In this document: positions 53,249-62,767 of the stretch, piece after piece
How the letters are laid out: each line of letters starts with the position of its first letter
How positions within the stretch are numbered: the first letter of the stretch is position 1
Assembly (NCBI RefSeq): GCF_003688665.1
Contig: NZ_REFO01000010.1
Coordinates: forward strand, 248,001-312,000
Direction of reading: 5' to 3'
DNA length: 64,000 bases
Source: Hydrogenothermus marinus
GTDB taxonomy: Bacteria; Aquificota; Aquificia; Aquificales; Hydrogenothermaceae
The notes under the pieces: model-generated
Database searches by the model: none
What the model was told of the DNA's origin: nothing
Seen by the model: the letters and a program-made list of their open reading frames with translations, nothing else
Position numbers and translations under genes: made by a program

Positions 53249-54311
53249 TATAAATAAAGTTTTTGAAAAAATAAAAAAAGAAGAACTTGATGCATTTTTA
53301 TTTTCATCACCTGCTAATGTTTTTTATCTTTCCAGATTTAAATCTTCAAATGCTTATGTAGTTTTAACTGATAAAGAAAAATATTTTTTTACAGATTTTA
53401 GATATTTTGAAGGTGCGAAAGAGAAACTAAAAGATTGGGATGTAATTCTTTTAAAACAAGGACTAAAAGAACTTAAAGAATTTTTATCTCAATTTAATAA
53501 AATCGGTTTTGAGAAAGATAAATTTACAATCTCATTTTATGAAAAGTTTATAGAAAATACTGATTTAAAAGACAAGTTGATAGGATATGAAGGTTTTTTA
53601 AATGAAATTAGAATGATAAAAACAGAAGAAGAGATAAATATTATAAGAAAAGCAGTTTTAAAAATAGATAATGTTTATAAAAAAATCCTTTCACATCTTC
53701 ATTTTGATATTGTTTGTAGGAAAACAGAACTTGATGTTAGAAGACAGATAATTAACTATATATTTGAAGAAGGAGGAACAGGGGAAAGCTTTCCTGCTAT
53801 AGTGGCATCTGGAAAACATTCAGCAATTCCTCACTGGGAAACTTCAAACTCACCTATTGAGAGAAATACTTTACTTCTTATAGATATGGGAATGATTTAT
53901 GAAGGATACTGCTCTGATTTTACAAGAACATTAGCAATTGGTGAAGTAGATGAAGAATTAAAAAAAATATATGAAATAGTAAAAGAGGCACACCTTGCAG
54001 CTACAGAAGTTATTAAAGCAGGAATACCTATAAAAGAAGTAGATTTAGCGGCAAGAAAAGTAATAGAGAAAGCAGGTTATGGAGAATATTTTATTCATTC
54101 TACAGGGCATGGAATAGGTGTTGAAATTCACGAAGAACCAAGAATTTACAAAAATAATGAAGATATTTTAAAAGAAAACACAGTTTTTACAATTGAACCG
54201 GGTATTTATCTTCCAAACAAAGGTGGTGTAAGACTTGAAAATATAGTTGTTTGCAGAAAAGACAAAGCAGAAGTTCTAACAACTACACCTTTAGATTTTG
54301 TAAAAATATAA
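53241..54311 (+). CDS. M24 family aminopeptidase (Xaa-Pro type)
   Basis: A 356-residue two-domain metallopeptidase. The creatinase N-domain (about 1-125) starts KVFEKIKKEELDAFLFSSPANVFYLS, and the pita-bread domain follows. Metal ligands lie in LIDMGMIYEGYCSDFTRT (two Asp), STGHGIGVEIHE (His), FTIEPGIYLP (Glu) and VRLENIVV (Glu). It removes residues before proline, as PepQ or PepP. The start ATG follows GAGGAATCAG and overlaps the small Cys-protein gene. The length is typical of the short bacterial PepQ-like group. Confidence 0.92.
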   Translation: MANINKVFEKIKKEELDAFLFSSPANVFYLSRFKSSNAYVVLTDKEKYFFTDFRYFEGAKEKLKDWDVILLKQGLKELKEFLSQFNKIGFEKDKFTISFYEKFIENTDLKDKLIGYEGFLNEIRMIKTEEEINIIRKAVLKIDNVYKKILSHLHFDIVCRKTELDVRRQIINYIFEEGGTGESFPAIVASGKHSAIPHWETSNSPIERNTLLLIDMGMIYEGYCSDFTRTLAIGEVDEELKKIYEIVKEAHLAATEVIKAGIPIKEVDLAARKVIEKAGYGEYFIHSTGHGIGVEIHEEPRIYKNNEDILKENTVFTIEPGIYLPNKGGVRLENIVVCRKDKAEVLTTTPLDFVKI

Positions 54312-54334
54312 AAAAGGAGGCTTTAAGCCTCCTT
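54303..54334. terminator. Shared hairpin terminator between the M24 peptidase gene and acnA
   Basis: AAGGAGGC (54314-54321) pairs with GCCTCCTT (54327-54334), giving an 8-bp stem with a 5-base loop. Reading the minus strand, TTTTTATATTTTT follows, which suits acnA best. On the plus strand CATATTTTAA follows, so it can serve both convergent genes. Confidence 0.75.
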
Positions 54335-54340
54335 CATATT

Positions 54341-57076
54341 TTAAGATTTAGCTATTTTTCTTAAAACAAGTGGTAATATCCCACCGTTTTTAAAGTATTC
54401 TACATCTACTACTGTATCAAGTCTTGTAATTACATTAAATTCAACAACTTCTCCATTTTCTTTTGTAGCTCTAACTTTAAGTTCTTTTCCAGGTGCTATA
54501 TCTTCTATTCCGAAAATTTCATAAGTTTCAGTTCCATCAAGTCCAAGCTCTTCCCAACCTTCTCCTTCTTTAAACTGAAGTGGTAAAACACCCATTCCAA
54601 CAAGGTTTGATCTATGGATTCTTTCAAAAGATTTAACAATAACTGCTTTTACTCCAAGAAGTTGTGTACCTTTTGCTGCCCAGTCCCTTGAAGAACCTGT
54701 TCCATACTCTTTTCCAGCAAGAACAATTAATGGAGTACCTTCTTCTGCATATTTTACTGCCGCATCATATACAAACATTTCTTCTTTTTCTGGAAGTTTT
54801 AATGTATATCCACCTTCTTTTGGAGCTACAAGTTTATTTTTAATTCTAACATTTGCAAAAGTACCTCTTACCATTACTTCATGGTTTCCTCTTCTTGAGC
54901 CATATGAGTTAAATTCTTCTGGTTTTACTCCATGCTCTATTAAATATCTTCCTGCTGGATAGTCTTCCGGTATTTTACCTGCAGGTGAGATATGATCAGT
55001 AGTTACTGAATCTCCAAGAAGTTCTAATACTCTTGCTCCTTTAATATCTTTTGGAGGATTTACTTCTACGCTAAATCCATCAAAATATGGAGCTTTTCTG
55101 ATATATGTAGATTTTGGATCCCATTCAAAAATCTCTCCTGTTGGTGCTTCAAGAGCTTGCCAATATTCATCACCATCTAATATATTTTTGTATTTTTCTT
55201 CAAATATATCTGCAGTTAATACTTGATTTAATATGTTGTTTATTTCATCTTGAGAAGGCCATATATCTTTTAAGTAAACTGGATTTCCATCTTTATCTTT
55301 TCCAAGAGGTTCTGTTGTTAAGTCTATATCTGTTCTTCCTGCTATTGCATAAGCAACTACAAGTATAGGAGATGCAAGCCAGTTAGCTTTTACATCTGGA
55401 TGTATTCTTGCTTCAAAGTTTCTATTTCCTGAAAGTACTGCAGAAACTACAAGATCATTTTCTTTAATTGCTTTTTCTATTTCTGGATGTAAAGGTCCAC
55501 TATTACCAATACATGTAGTACAACCAAAACCAACAATATTAAATTTAAGTTTTTCAAGATATTCTAAAAGTCCTGCTTTTTTAAGGTATCCTTCTACAAC
55601 TCTTGATCCAGGTGCTAAAGATGTTTTTACATAAGGTTTTACATCAAGTCCTTTTTCTACTGCTTTTTTAGCAAGAATTCCTGCACCAATTAATACAGAT
55701 GGGTTTGAAGTATTTGTACAAGAAGTAATAGATGCTATAACTACAGAGCCATCACCAATTACAACTTCTTCACCATCTAAATTTATTTTAGCTACTTTTT
55801 TACCTTTATGTATTCTACATTCTCCAACTTCTAAATCTTTTCCTGCTTCATCTTCAAAAGCAGTAATTTCTTTTATATCATCTATTTCTCTATTGTAATT
55901 ACAGTTTAATAAATCAACAAAAGTTTTTTTCATATCTTTTAATGCCACTCTATCTTGAGGTCTTGCAGGTCCTGCTAAAGAAGGTTCTACTTTTGACATA
56001 TCTATTTCTATAACTTCTGAATATTCAGGAGTTTCATTTCCTGTATAGAAAAGCATGTTTTCTTTAGTGTATTTTTCTGCTCTTTCTGCTGCTTCTTTTC
56101 TATTTGTAAGCTTTAAGAAATTAATTGTTTCTTCATCAACTGGGAAGAATCCCATTGTAGCTCCATATTCCGGAGACATATTTGCAATAGTAGCTCTATC
56201 AGGTAAAGAAAGTTTTTTAACACCTTCCCCAAAGTATTCAACAAATTTTTCAACAACTCCAACTTCTCTTAATTTTTGAGTAATAGTTAACACTAAATCA
56301 GTAGTAGTAGCTCCTTCAGGGAGTTCTCCTGTTAATTTAACTCCAACAACTTCTGGTATTTTCATATAGTAAGGTTGTCCAAGCATTACTGCTTCTGCTT
56401 CAATTCCACCAACACCCCATCCAATTACACCAAGTCCGTTAATCATTGTAGTATGAGAATCTGTACCAACAAGTGAGTCAGGGAATAATACTCCGTCTTT
56501 TTCCATAACAACTTGAGCTATATACTCAAGGTTAACCTGATGGATAATTCCACTTCCTGGAGGGAATATTCTTAATGTATCAAATGCATTTTGAGCCCAT
56601 TTTAAAAGTTGGTATCTTTCTTTATTTCTTTTATATTCAAGTTCAAGATTTTTCTTATAAGCATCTTCTGTTCCAAAAAAATCAATCTGTACTGAGTGAT
56701 CAATAACAAGATCAACAGGTACAAGAGGATTAACTTTTTTTGGATCAATTCCAAGTTCTTTTGCCGCATCTCTCATTGCTGCAAGATCAACTACACCAGG
56801 TACACCTGTAAAGTCCTGCATTAAAACCCTTGCAGGATGATGAGGAATTTCTACTGGTGTTTCATACTTTTTTTGCCAATTTGCAATATTTTTTACATGC
56901 TCTTCAGTTACTACTTTTCCATCAAAATTTCTGAGTAAATTTTCAACTAAAACTCTTATTGAAAATGGAAGTCTTTCAATATTTCCAATTCCTGCTTCTT
57001 GAAGTTTCTCAAGACTATAAACTGTATAATCTTTGCCATTTACAGATAAAGATTTTGTAAAGTCAGACTTGTTCAT
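54341..57076 (-). CDS. acnA: Aconitate hydratase A
   Basis: A 911-residue AcnA/IRP1-type aconitase that interconverts citrate and isocitrate in the (reverse) TCA cycle. Seen in order are FTGVPGVVDLAAMRDA (about 89-104), GTDSHTTMINGLGVIGWGVGGIEAEA, the cluster ligands in SCTNTSNPSVLIGAG (about 441-455) and GFGCTTCIGNSGP, and the C-terminal swivel domain with EYGTGSSRDWAAKG. All three iron-sulfur cysteines are kept. The ATG is behind TGGAGGTTTTAA. In this kind of organism it would serve carbon fixation. Confidence 0.97.
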   Translation of the reverse strand: MNKSDFTKSLSVNGKDYTVYSLEKLQEAGIGNIERLPFSIRVLVENLLRNFDGKVVTEEHVKNIANWQKKYETPVEIPHHPARVLMQDFTGVPGVVDLAAMRDAAKELGIDPKKVNPLVPVDLVIDHSVQIDFFGTEDAYKKNLELEYKRNKERYQLLKWAQNAFDTLRIFPPGSGIIHQVNLEYIAQVVMEKDGVLFPDSLVGTDSHTTMINGLGVIGWGVGGIEAEAVMLGQPYYMKIPEVVGVKLTGELPEGATTTDLVLTITQKLREVGVVEKFVEYFGEGVKKLSLPDRATIANMSPEYGATMGFFPVDEETINFLKLTNRKEAAERAEKYTKENMLFYTGNETPEYSEVIEIDMSKVEPSLAGPARPQDRVALKDMKKTFVDLLNCNYNREIDDIKEITAFEDEAGKDLEVGECRIHKGKKVAKINLDGEEVVIGDGSVVIASITSCTNTSNPSVLIGAGILAKKAVEKGLDVKPYVKTSLAPGSRVVEGYLKKAGLLEYLEKLKFNIVGFGCTTCIGNSGPLHPEIEKAIKENDLVVSAVLSGNRNFEARIHPDVKANWLASPILVVAYAIAGRTDIDLTTEPLGKDKDGNPVYLKDIWPSQDEINNILNQVLTADIFEEKYKNILDGDEYWQALEAPTGEIFEWDPKSTYIRKAPYFDGFSVEVNPPKDIKGARVLELLGDSVTTDHISPAGKIPEDYPAGRYLIEHGVKPEEFNSYGSRRGNHEVMVRGTFANVRIKNKLVAPKEGGYTLKLPEKEEMFVYDAAVKYAEEGTPLIVLAGKEYGTGSSRDWAAKGTQLLGVKAVIVKSFERIHRSNLVGMGVLPLQFKEGEGWEELGLDGTETYEIFGIEDIAPGKELKVRATKENGEVVEFNVITRLDTVVDVEYFKNGGILPLVLRKIAKS

Positions 57077-57158
57077 TTAAAACCTCCAGTTAATAATTAT
57101 TTAATTAAATATTATAATTTGAAACATAAAGAAAAATCAAACAGTGTTTTATAAAATT

Positions 57159-57938
57159 TTAACTAATTAAACCTTTTTCTAATAAAACCAAGAATAAAAT
57201 TCCAATAATTATTCTATAAATTCCGAAAGGTATAAAGTTATGGGTAGAGATAAATCTCAAAAATAGTTTTATTGTAATTAAAGCAAATATAAAAGCAGTA
57301 ATAAATCCTGTACCAAGTATTATCCAGTTATCAAAATGGTATTCATTTATATGTTTTAAAGTATCATATGTAGTAGCTACAATCATTGTTGGAACTGCAA
57401 GTAAAAAAGAAAATTCTGCTGCTGTTTTTCTTTTTAATCCAAGTAGTAATCCTCCTATTATGGTTGCACCAGATCTTGAGGTACCAGGTATCATAGCCAA
57501 AGACTGAAAGACACCAATAAGAAAAGCTTTTGTGTATGGAATTTTTTCAACATCTGCCAAATGATGTTCTTTTTCTTTATAAAATAGTTCAACAAGTATA
57601 AAAATAATTCCACCTATGATTAACATGATGCTTGTAATTACGGGACTAAATAGGCTTTTAATTAATTTGTATAAAATAAATCCTAAAGCTCCAGTAGGTA
57701 AGAAAGCAATTATTAATCTTTTCCAAAGCTCTTTACTATGGAATATCTTCTCATAATAAATAAAAATAACTGCCAATATAGAACCAAGTTGAATAGAAAC
57801 TTCAAAAGCTTTATGAATATCTGTTTGCTGTATTCCTAATAAACTAGAAGTAAGAATTAAATGTCCTGTAGAAGAAACAGGTAAAAACTCTGTAATACCT
57901 TCAACTATTCCTAAAATTATAGAATCAATAACTGTCAT
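57159..57938 (-). CDS. uppP: Undecaprenyl-diphosphatase UppP/BacA
   Basis: A 259-residue membrane phosphatase recycling undecaprenyl diphosphate for cell-wall synthesis. GIVEGITEFLPVSSTGHLIL (about 10-29), with the E-G-xx-E and SSTGH catalytic parts, and PGTSRSGATIIGGLLLG (about 150-166), with the catalytic Arg, are the two inverted-repeat motifs. There are about eight helices. The start overlaps the antiporter gene by 4 bases. Its lipid product feeds MraY, encoded at 11465. Confidence 0.96.
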   Translation of the reverse strand: MTVIDSIILGIVEGITEFLPVSSTGHLILTSSLLGIQQTDIHKAFEVSIQLGSILAVIFIYYEKIFHSKELWKRLIIAFLPTGALGFILYKLIKSLFSPVITSIMLIIGGIIFILVELFYKEKEHHLADVEKIPYTKAFLIGVFQSLAMIPGTSRSGATIIGGLLLGLKRKTAAEFSFLLAVPTMIVATTYDTLKHINEYHFDNWIILGTGFITAFIFALITIKLFLRFISTHNFIPFGIYRIIIGILFLVLLEKGLIS

Positions 57939-59140
57939 TCTTCTCTCCTAAATAAATACTTTAGAATAAATGGTGGTATTAATGTAGTTATAACAATAAC
58001 AAATACTAATATGGCATATATTACTGGATTTAGTATATCAGTTGTTCTACCAAGTTCCGCAAAAATTAAGCCAACTTCTCCTCTTGGAACCATAGCAAAA
58101 CCTACTATACTTTTCTTTAATAAAGAAAGGTTTCTTAATAAAAAAGCACCTATCATCTTTCCTACAACTGCTATTAATAATAAAACTAAGGATATAATCC
58201 AAAAATCATATGAACTTAGATTTATTACTTTTAAATTTATAGAAACACCAACCATCACAAAAAATATAGGTGTAAATAGATGTATTATAGGTTTTATCTG
58301 TGATTCTATCTTTTCTAAAAATTTAGGATCTGATTGAAAGGATGCCCCAAACGGCAAGAAAAATCTTCTTGATAAAGCTAGTCCCGCAGTAAAAGCTCCA
58401 AGTATTTCTGGTGCTCCAAATTTATGTGATAAATATGCAAAAATTAAAATTAAAGATATTATTATTGAAGGTATAAATCCTTCTACCTTCCTAAATTTTT
58501 TATCATAAATATGAATTAGCTTAGATATTATATTGGCTATTACTGGAGCAAGAGCAAAGAAAACAGCGATAAGGAGAATCATCCTTAAAGTTGTATATAT
58601 ATTTACTGTTCCTGTAATAACAAAATCATATATCATAACAAGTAAAACAACACCTAATATATCATCAATTACAGCAGCTCCTATCACTATTTGAGCAACA
58701 TCTGTTTTATGTTTATTTATATCTTTTAATACTCTAACTGTTATTCCAATACTTGTAGCTGTTAAAGTACCACCTATAAATAAAGAAACTATTAATGATA
58801 AATTTAAGACATAATAGCTAATTAAAAATCCTAATACAAAAGGAACTAAAGCTCCAATAATTGCTACAATGACAGATTTTTTCCCTGCATCTTTTAGTTT
58901 TTTTATATCTGTTTCAAGACCAACCTCAAAAAGAAGGAGAATAATACCTATCTCTGCTAATATTTTAAGTATTTCAGATGGCTGCACAATATTTAAAAAA
59001 CTAGGACCTAATATTAGTCCTGCAAACACTTCACCAAGGACAGGAGGTATCCTAAGATAAGCAAAAATCTCACCAAAAATCTTTGCAGATACTAATATTA
59101 AGAATAAAACAAGAAATACTTGAGAAACATCAACTTCCAT
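57935..59140 (-). CDS. Cation:proton antiporter, CPA2 family
   Basis: A 401-residue membrane protein of 12 to 13 helices, starting VFLVLFLILVSAKIFGEIFAYLRIPPVLGEVFAGLILGPSFL. The ion site is AAVIDDILGVVLL (about 158-170, two Asp), as in NapA-like electrogenic sodium/proton antiporters. There is no TrkA-N domain or KefC regulatory tail. RGEVGLIFAELG sits near the C-terminus. The start shares a base with the nrdR stop (TAATG), so translation is coupled. Sodium is the more likely ion than potassium because of the two Asp. Confidence 0.88.
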   Translation of the reverse strand: MEVDVSQVFLVLFLILVSAKIFGEIFAYLRIPPVLGEVFAGLILGPSFLNIVQPSEILKILAEIGIILLLFEVGLETDIKKLKDAGKKSVIVAIIGALVPFVLGFLISYYVLNLSLIVSLFIGGTLTATSIGITVRVLKDINKHKTDVAQIVIGAAVIDDILGVVLLVMIYDFVITGTVNIYTTLRMILLIAVFFALAPVIANIISKLIHIYDKKFRKVEGFIPSIIISLILIFAYLSHKFGAPEILGAFTAGLALSRRFFLPFGASFQSDPKFLEKIESQIKPIIHLFTPIFFVMVGVSINLKVINLSSYDFWIISLVLLLIAVVGKMIGAFLLRNLSLLKKSIVGFAMVPRGEVGLIFAELGRTTDILNPVIYAILVFVIVITTLIPPFILKYLFRREE

Positions 59141-59604
59141 TATTGATCCTTTTTATTTTTTTCTATCTCTTTTATAGTTTTTTCAAAATCTTTTAAATCT
59201 TTAAACTGATTATAAACTGATTTAAATCTGATATAGCTTATTACATCTATCTCTTTTAATTTTTCTTGAACTAAATCTCCTATTTCTAAACTTTCAACAA
59301 GCAATTTACCTTCGTCAATTAAAAATTTTTCTATATCTTCAGCAATTTCATTTGCCTGTTTTTCTGAAACAGGTCTATTTTTAGATGCAAGCATTATTCC
59401 CCTAACTATTTTAGATTTATCAAAAGGTTCTGTTATTCCACTTTTTTTCTTAACAATTATTTTTTCTTCTTCTTGTCTTTCATAAGTAGTAAATCTTGTT
59501 CCACATTCTATACATTCTCTTCTTCTTCTTATTACAGTTGCATCTTTTGAAAGCCTTGTATCTATAACCTTATCATTTATAGAACCACATTTTGGACATT
59601 TCAT
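59140..59604 (-). CDS. nrdR: Transcriptional repressor NrdR
   Basis: A 154-residue regulator of ribonucleotide reductase genes. The zinc ribbon has Cys3-xx-Cys6 (CPKCGSINDKVIDTR) and CIECGTRFTTYER. The ATP cone covers about 49-139 (IIVKKSGITEPFDKSKIVRGIMLA), through which ATP or dATP sets the oligomer and DNA binding. The length is exact for the family. Its target is almost certainly the pair of NrdR boxes at 47844-47890, about 11 kb away in this window. It sits in an operon with hemL, an NTF2-like gene, the antiporter and uppP. Confidence 0.97.
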   Translation of the reverse strand: MKCPKCGSINDKVIDTRLSKDATVIRRRRECIECGTRFTTYERQEEEKIIVKKKSGITEPFDKSKIVRGIMLASKNRPVSEKQANEIAEDIEKFLIDEGKLLVESLEIGDLVQEKLKEIDVISYIRFKSVYNQFKDLKDFEKTIKEIEKNKKDQ

Positions 59605-59608
59605 TTAA

Positions 59609-60016
59609 TCACTCCTTTTCTGCATATCCTAAGCCATAATAGATAAACTCTCCTTTTATTTTATTTTCTTTATCTAAGAAAAATTTAACTACTGCATCTG
59701 TATATGCTTTTTTATCTTTATCTGGATAAATAAAGTATTCTAAGATAGCTTCTGCTCCACCTACTTTTTGTTTTATCCAAAGGCCTACAGGTTTTACACT
59801 AATATTAGGAAAAAGTAAAAATACAGTATTAAAATAATCTTTTATTTCTTCTTTACCTTTTACGAAAAGCTCTTTTTTGTCTGGCATTAATTCTTTTATT
59901 TTTGGATCATAAATTTCTGCTTCTTCTGTGTAATTTTCTAAAAGTTTATCTATATTTTTATTATTAAAATCTTCTATCCAGTTATCTATGGTAATCTGAA
60001 TTGGATTTTTTTCCAT
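59609..60016 (-). CDS. SnoaL/NTF2-like protein
   Basis: A 135-residue protein with an NTF2-like cone fold pattern: an N-terminal helix (ITIDNWIEDFNNKNIDKLLENYTEEAEIYDP), then VKGKEEIKDYFNTVFLLFPNISVKP and alternating strands ending GEFIYYGLGYAE. No catalytic motif is evident, so enzyme or binding role is open. The ATG at 60016 is preferred, with GGAGGAT just upstream inside the hemL 3' end. The frame can be extended by 4 codons to a TTG that lies in that site. Confidence 0.75.
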   Translation of the reverse strand: MEKNPIQITIDNWIEDFNNKNIDKLLENYTEEAEIYDPKIKELMPDKKELFVKGKEEIKDYFNTVFLLFPNISVKPVGLWIKQKVGGAEAILEYFIYPDKDKKAYTDAVVKFFLDKENKIKGEFIYYGLGYAEKE

Positions 60017-60017
60017 T

Positions 60018-61307
60018 TTATCCTCCAATCTCTTTAAAACTATCTTCTATAGCATTTAATGTTTTTTCTATATCTTCATCACTATGGGCTGTACTTAAGA
60101 AAGACGCTTCAAACTGAGAAGGTGCAAGATATATACCTTTTTCAAGCATAGATATATAAAATTTATTAAAAGTTTCTAAATCTGAAGATTTAGCATCTTC
60201 AAAATTTTTAACTTCTTTATCAGTAAAGAATATTGTCATCATGGAACCAACTCTATTTACAGTTGCTTTTATATTATATTTTTCTATTAACTGTTTAATA
60301 CCTTCTTCTAATCTTTTTCCTTTCTCTTCTAAATCTGGATATGGATTTTTTTCTTTAAGTATTTCAAGCTGTCTAAGTCCTGCTACCATTGCTAAAGGAT
60401 TTCCTGATAATGTTCCTGCTTGATATACAGGTCCTTCAGGTGCAACATATTTCATAATTTCTGCTTTTCCACCATAAGCTCCAACAGGTAAGCCTGCTCC
60501 TATGACTTTTCCAAGGGTTGTTAAATCAGGTTCAATTCCATAAAGTTCCTGAGCTCCTCCTAAAGCAAGTCTAAATCCTGTCATTACTTCATCCCATATT
60601 AAAAGACTATTATATTCCTTTGTAATTTCTCTTAATCTTTGATGATACTCTTTTGAAGGTGCAATTGTTCCCATATTACCTGCAACTGGTTCTATAATTA
60701 CACAGGCTATATCATCTCCATACTTTTTAAAAGCTTCTTCTACTGCATCTATATCATTATAAGGAAGTACTATAGTAAGTTTAGCAAGCTCTTCAGGTAT
60801 TCCAGGTGTACCTGGTATTCCAAGAGTAGCAACTCCTGAACCTGCTGAAACTAAAAGGCTATCTCCATGCCCATGATAACAACCTTCAAATTTTATAATT
60901 TTTTTCTTTCCTGTATATCCTCTTGCAAGTCTAATAGCAGACATTGTTGCTTCTGTTCCAGAATTTACAAATCTTACCATTTCTATAGATGGTACTGCTT
61001 CTACAACTGCTTTTGCCATTTCTATTTCAAGCTCTGTAGGTGCTCCAAAACTTGTTCCATAATTTGAAACCTGTTTTATTGCATTTATTATCTGATCATT
61101 TGCATGTCCTAAAATTAAAGGTCCCCATGACAAAACATAATCTATATACTCATTACCATCTACATCCCAAACTCTACTACCTTTTGCTTTTTCTATAAAA
61201 ATTGGCTCTATTCCTATTGATTTAAATGCTCTAACAGGTGAATTTACACCACCTACAAGATATTTTTGTGCTTCTTTAAATAATTTTTTTGATTTTTCTA
61301 ATTTCAT
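60018..61307 (-). CDS. hemL: Glutamate-1-semialdehyde 2,1-aminomutase
   Basis: A protein of about 429 residues, PLP-dependent, that makes 5-aminolevulinate in the C5 route to tetrapyrroles. Signatures are [78 protein letters not shown] and the PLP lysine in [18 protein letters not shown] chose ATG 61307, 6 bases after AGAGGG; the frame also allows a TTG two codons earlier. The chain is full length. The 130-base gap upstream holds only AT-rich DNA and a small imperfect hairpin (61350-61364). Confidence 0.96.
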   Translation of the reverse strand: MKLEKSKKLFKEAQKYLVGGVNSPVRAFKSIGIEPIFIEKAKGSRVWDVDGNEYIDYVLSWGPLILGHANDQIINAIKQVSNYGTSFGAPTELEIEMAKAVVEAVPSIEMVRFVNSGTEATMSAIRLARGYTGKKKIIKFEGCYHGHGDSLLVSAGSGVATLGIPGTPGIPEELAKLTIVLPYNDIDAVEEAFKKYGDDIACVIIEPVAGNMGTIAPSKEYHQRLREITKEYNSLLIWDEVMTGFRLALGGAQELYGIEPDLTTLGKVIGAGLPVGAYGGKAEIMKYVAPEGPVYQAGTLSGNPLAMVAGLRQLEILKEKNPYPDLEEKGKRLEEGIKQLIEKYNIKATVNRVGSMMTIFFTDKEVKNFEDAKSSDLETFNKFYISMLEKGIYLAPSQFEASFLSTAHSDEDIEKTLNAIEDSFKEIGG

Positions 61308-61445
61308 AAACAACCCTCTTATAATTTAATTTCCTAAAATTTAATTATATCAGTTTTTAACTGAAGAATATGATAATATTACTATTATAAAAGCTATGAA
61401 AGGTGTCTTAGTTTTAACATTTAATTTTATTTTTTGTTTAATAGA

Positions 61446-62327
61446 TCATTTATAGATATTTTCAGGCTCTCCTTTTGGCCTTGTTTTCCATCTTTTATGA
61501 GTCCAAAAATATTGCTCTGGATGTTTTTTTACTGCTTTTTCTACTTTTTTAGTATATGCTTGAACTAAATTTTTTAAATCTTTTTCATAATCTCCTGTTT
61601 TCTCAAAATCTATATTTTCAAGCTCTAAAAATACTTTCTTAGTATTTTTATCATAATAAGAATATCCAAAGATTATATCTTTATTAAATTTAAGTGCAAG
61701 TTTTGCAGGAAAAGTAACTGTAGATGCTTCAAGTCCAAAAAAATCAACAAAAATACCTCTATGAGTTAATGTGTTTTGATCTACTAAAAAAGATATAGTT
61801 TTTTTTTCTTTTAATGCTTTTAAAAAATCTTTTAAAGGTTGATTATGAAAAATTATTTTTATTCCTGAATCTTGTCTTATTTTTGTAATTAAATCATTTA
61901 ACTTTTTATTTTTCATACGATAAGCTAAGCTTACCATTCCTTCAATATTATAAGAAAGCCCTGCACCTGCAAGTTCCCAGTTCCCAATATGTGCAGAAAC
62001 TAAGATTTTACCTTCTTCTTTTTCAAGTAGTTCTTTACCTTTTTTTATTTCAAAAATTTCTTCTATATATCCAGTTTTTATATACTCTGGAATTTTAGGA
62101 AACTCAGTTAAAACTCTTCCTAAATTTTGTAAAGATTTTTTACCTATATTTAGCTTCCAATCTAAAGTTTTTTCAGGAAATGCAATATCTAAATTTTTTA
62201 GTATAACCTTTTTTCTATATCCTAAATTCCAAAAGAGAGAGCCTATGCTCTCTCCTATTTTTAAATTTTTATCTCTTTCTAATTTAGAAACAATGCTAAA
62301 AAATGATTTTGCCAAAAGATAAGACAT
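61446..62327 (-). CDS. Lysophospholipid/lipid A acyltransferase, LpxL/HtrB family
   Basis: A 293-residue inner-membrane-associated acyltransferase. VSAHIGNWELAGAGLSYN (about 112-129) carries the HxxxxE form of the catalytic motif, and DQNTLTHRGIFVDFFGLEASTVTFPAKLALKF holds the second conserved region. It probably adds the secondary acyl chain to lipid A. There is no strong N-terminal helix, so membrane attachment may be peripheral. It overlaps the Nudix gene by one base. The presence of this gene supports a Gram-negative outer membrane. Confidence 0.88.
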   Translation of the reverse strand: MSYLLAKSFFSIVSKLERDKNLKIGESIGSLFWNLGYRKKVILKNLDIAFPEKTLDWKLNIGKKSLQNLGRVLTEFPKIPEYIKTGYIEEIFEIKKGKELLEKEEGKILVSAHIGNWELAGAGLSYNIEGMVSLAYRMKNKKLNDLITKIRQDSGIKIIFHNQPLKDFLKALKEKKTISFLVDQNTLTHRGIFVDFFGLEASTVTFPAKLALKFNKDIIFGYSYYDKNTKKVFLELENIDFEKTGDYEKDLKNLVQAYTKKVEKAVKKHPEQYFWTHKRWKTRPKGEPENIYK

Positions 62328-62758
62328 TATATTTTGCCGAGTGCTTTAAGCTCCTTTAAAGCTTTTTCAAAGATTTCTTTATCTGTTGGATAGCTTAATT
62401 TTTTCTCTACTTCTTCCACAGGAACAAAAGCTACTTCATCTATTTCTTCTTTTTGAGGAACTAAATCCCCACCTTTATATTTCATAAGAAAATAATAAAC
62501 AAATTTATGTATCCTTACTAATCCGCTACTATACCAATAATCAACTTCTCCAAGATATTTAATTATTTCTGCATCTGCTCCTGTCTCTTCTTTTACTTCT
62601 CTTAAAGCAGCATTTTCTTTTGTTTCCCCTTTCTCAACATTTCCCTTAGGGAAACTCCACCTATTTTTTACTCTAATTAAAATAATTTCAAGTTTTCCTT
62701 CTTCAGTTTCTCTAAAAACAATACCTCCTGCAGAAAATTCCCACTCTGTTTTATGCAT
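62327..62758 (-). CDS. Nudix hydrolase, Ap4A-type
   Basis: A 143-residue hydrolase with a full Nudix box at about 39-61 (GNVEKGETKENAALREVKEETG), preceded by KNRWSFPKG. SAGGIVFRETEEGKLEIILI at the start is typical of bacterial diadenosine tetraphosphate hydrolases. The pattern YWYSSGLVRIHKFVYYFLM after the box agrees with the Ap4A group. RppH-like activity cannot be ruled out. It is 9 bases from the next gene and shares one base with the acyltransferase gene. Confidence 0.88.
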   Translation of the reverse strand: MHKTEWEFSAGGIVFRETEEGKLEIILIRVKNRWSFPKGNVEKGETKENAALREVKEETGADAEIIKYLGEVDYWYSSGLVRIHKFVYYFLMKYKGGDLVPQKEEIDEVAFVPVEEVEKKLSYPTDKEIFEKALKELKALGKI

Positions 62759-62767
62759 TTACTTACC

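Noticed and set aside
55114-55368. Open frames antisense to acnA, purH and other long genes
   Set aside because: They are low-complexity Leu/Phe/His-rich translations of the opposite strand, without ribosome sites or recognisable motifs.
61350-61364. Hairpin TCAGTT/AACTGA between hemL and the acyltransferase gene
   Set aside because: A 6-bp A/T-rich stem without a T tract on either side is too weak to call a terminator or operator.
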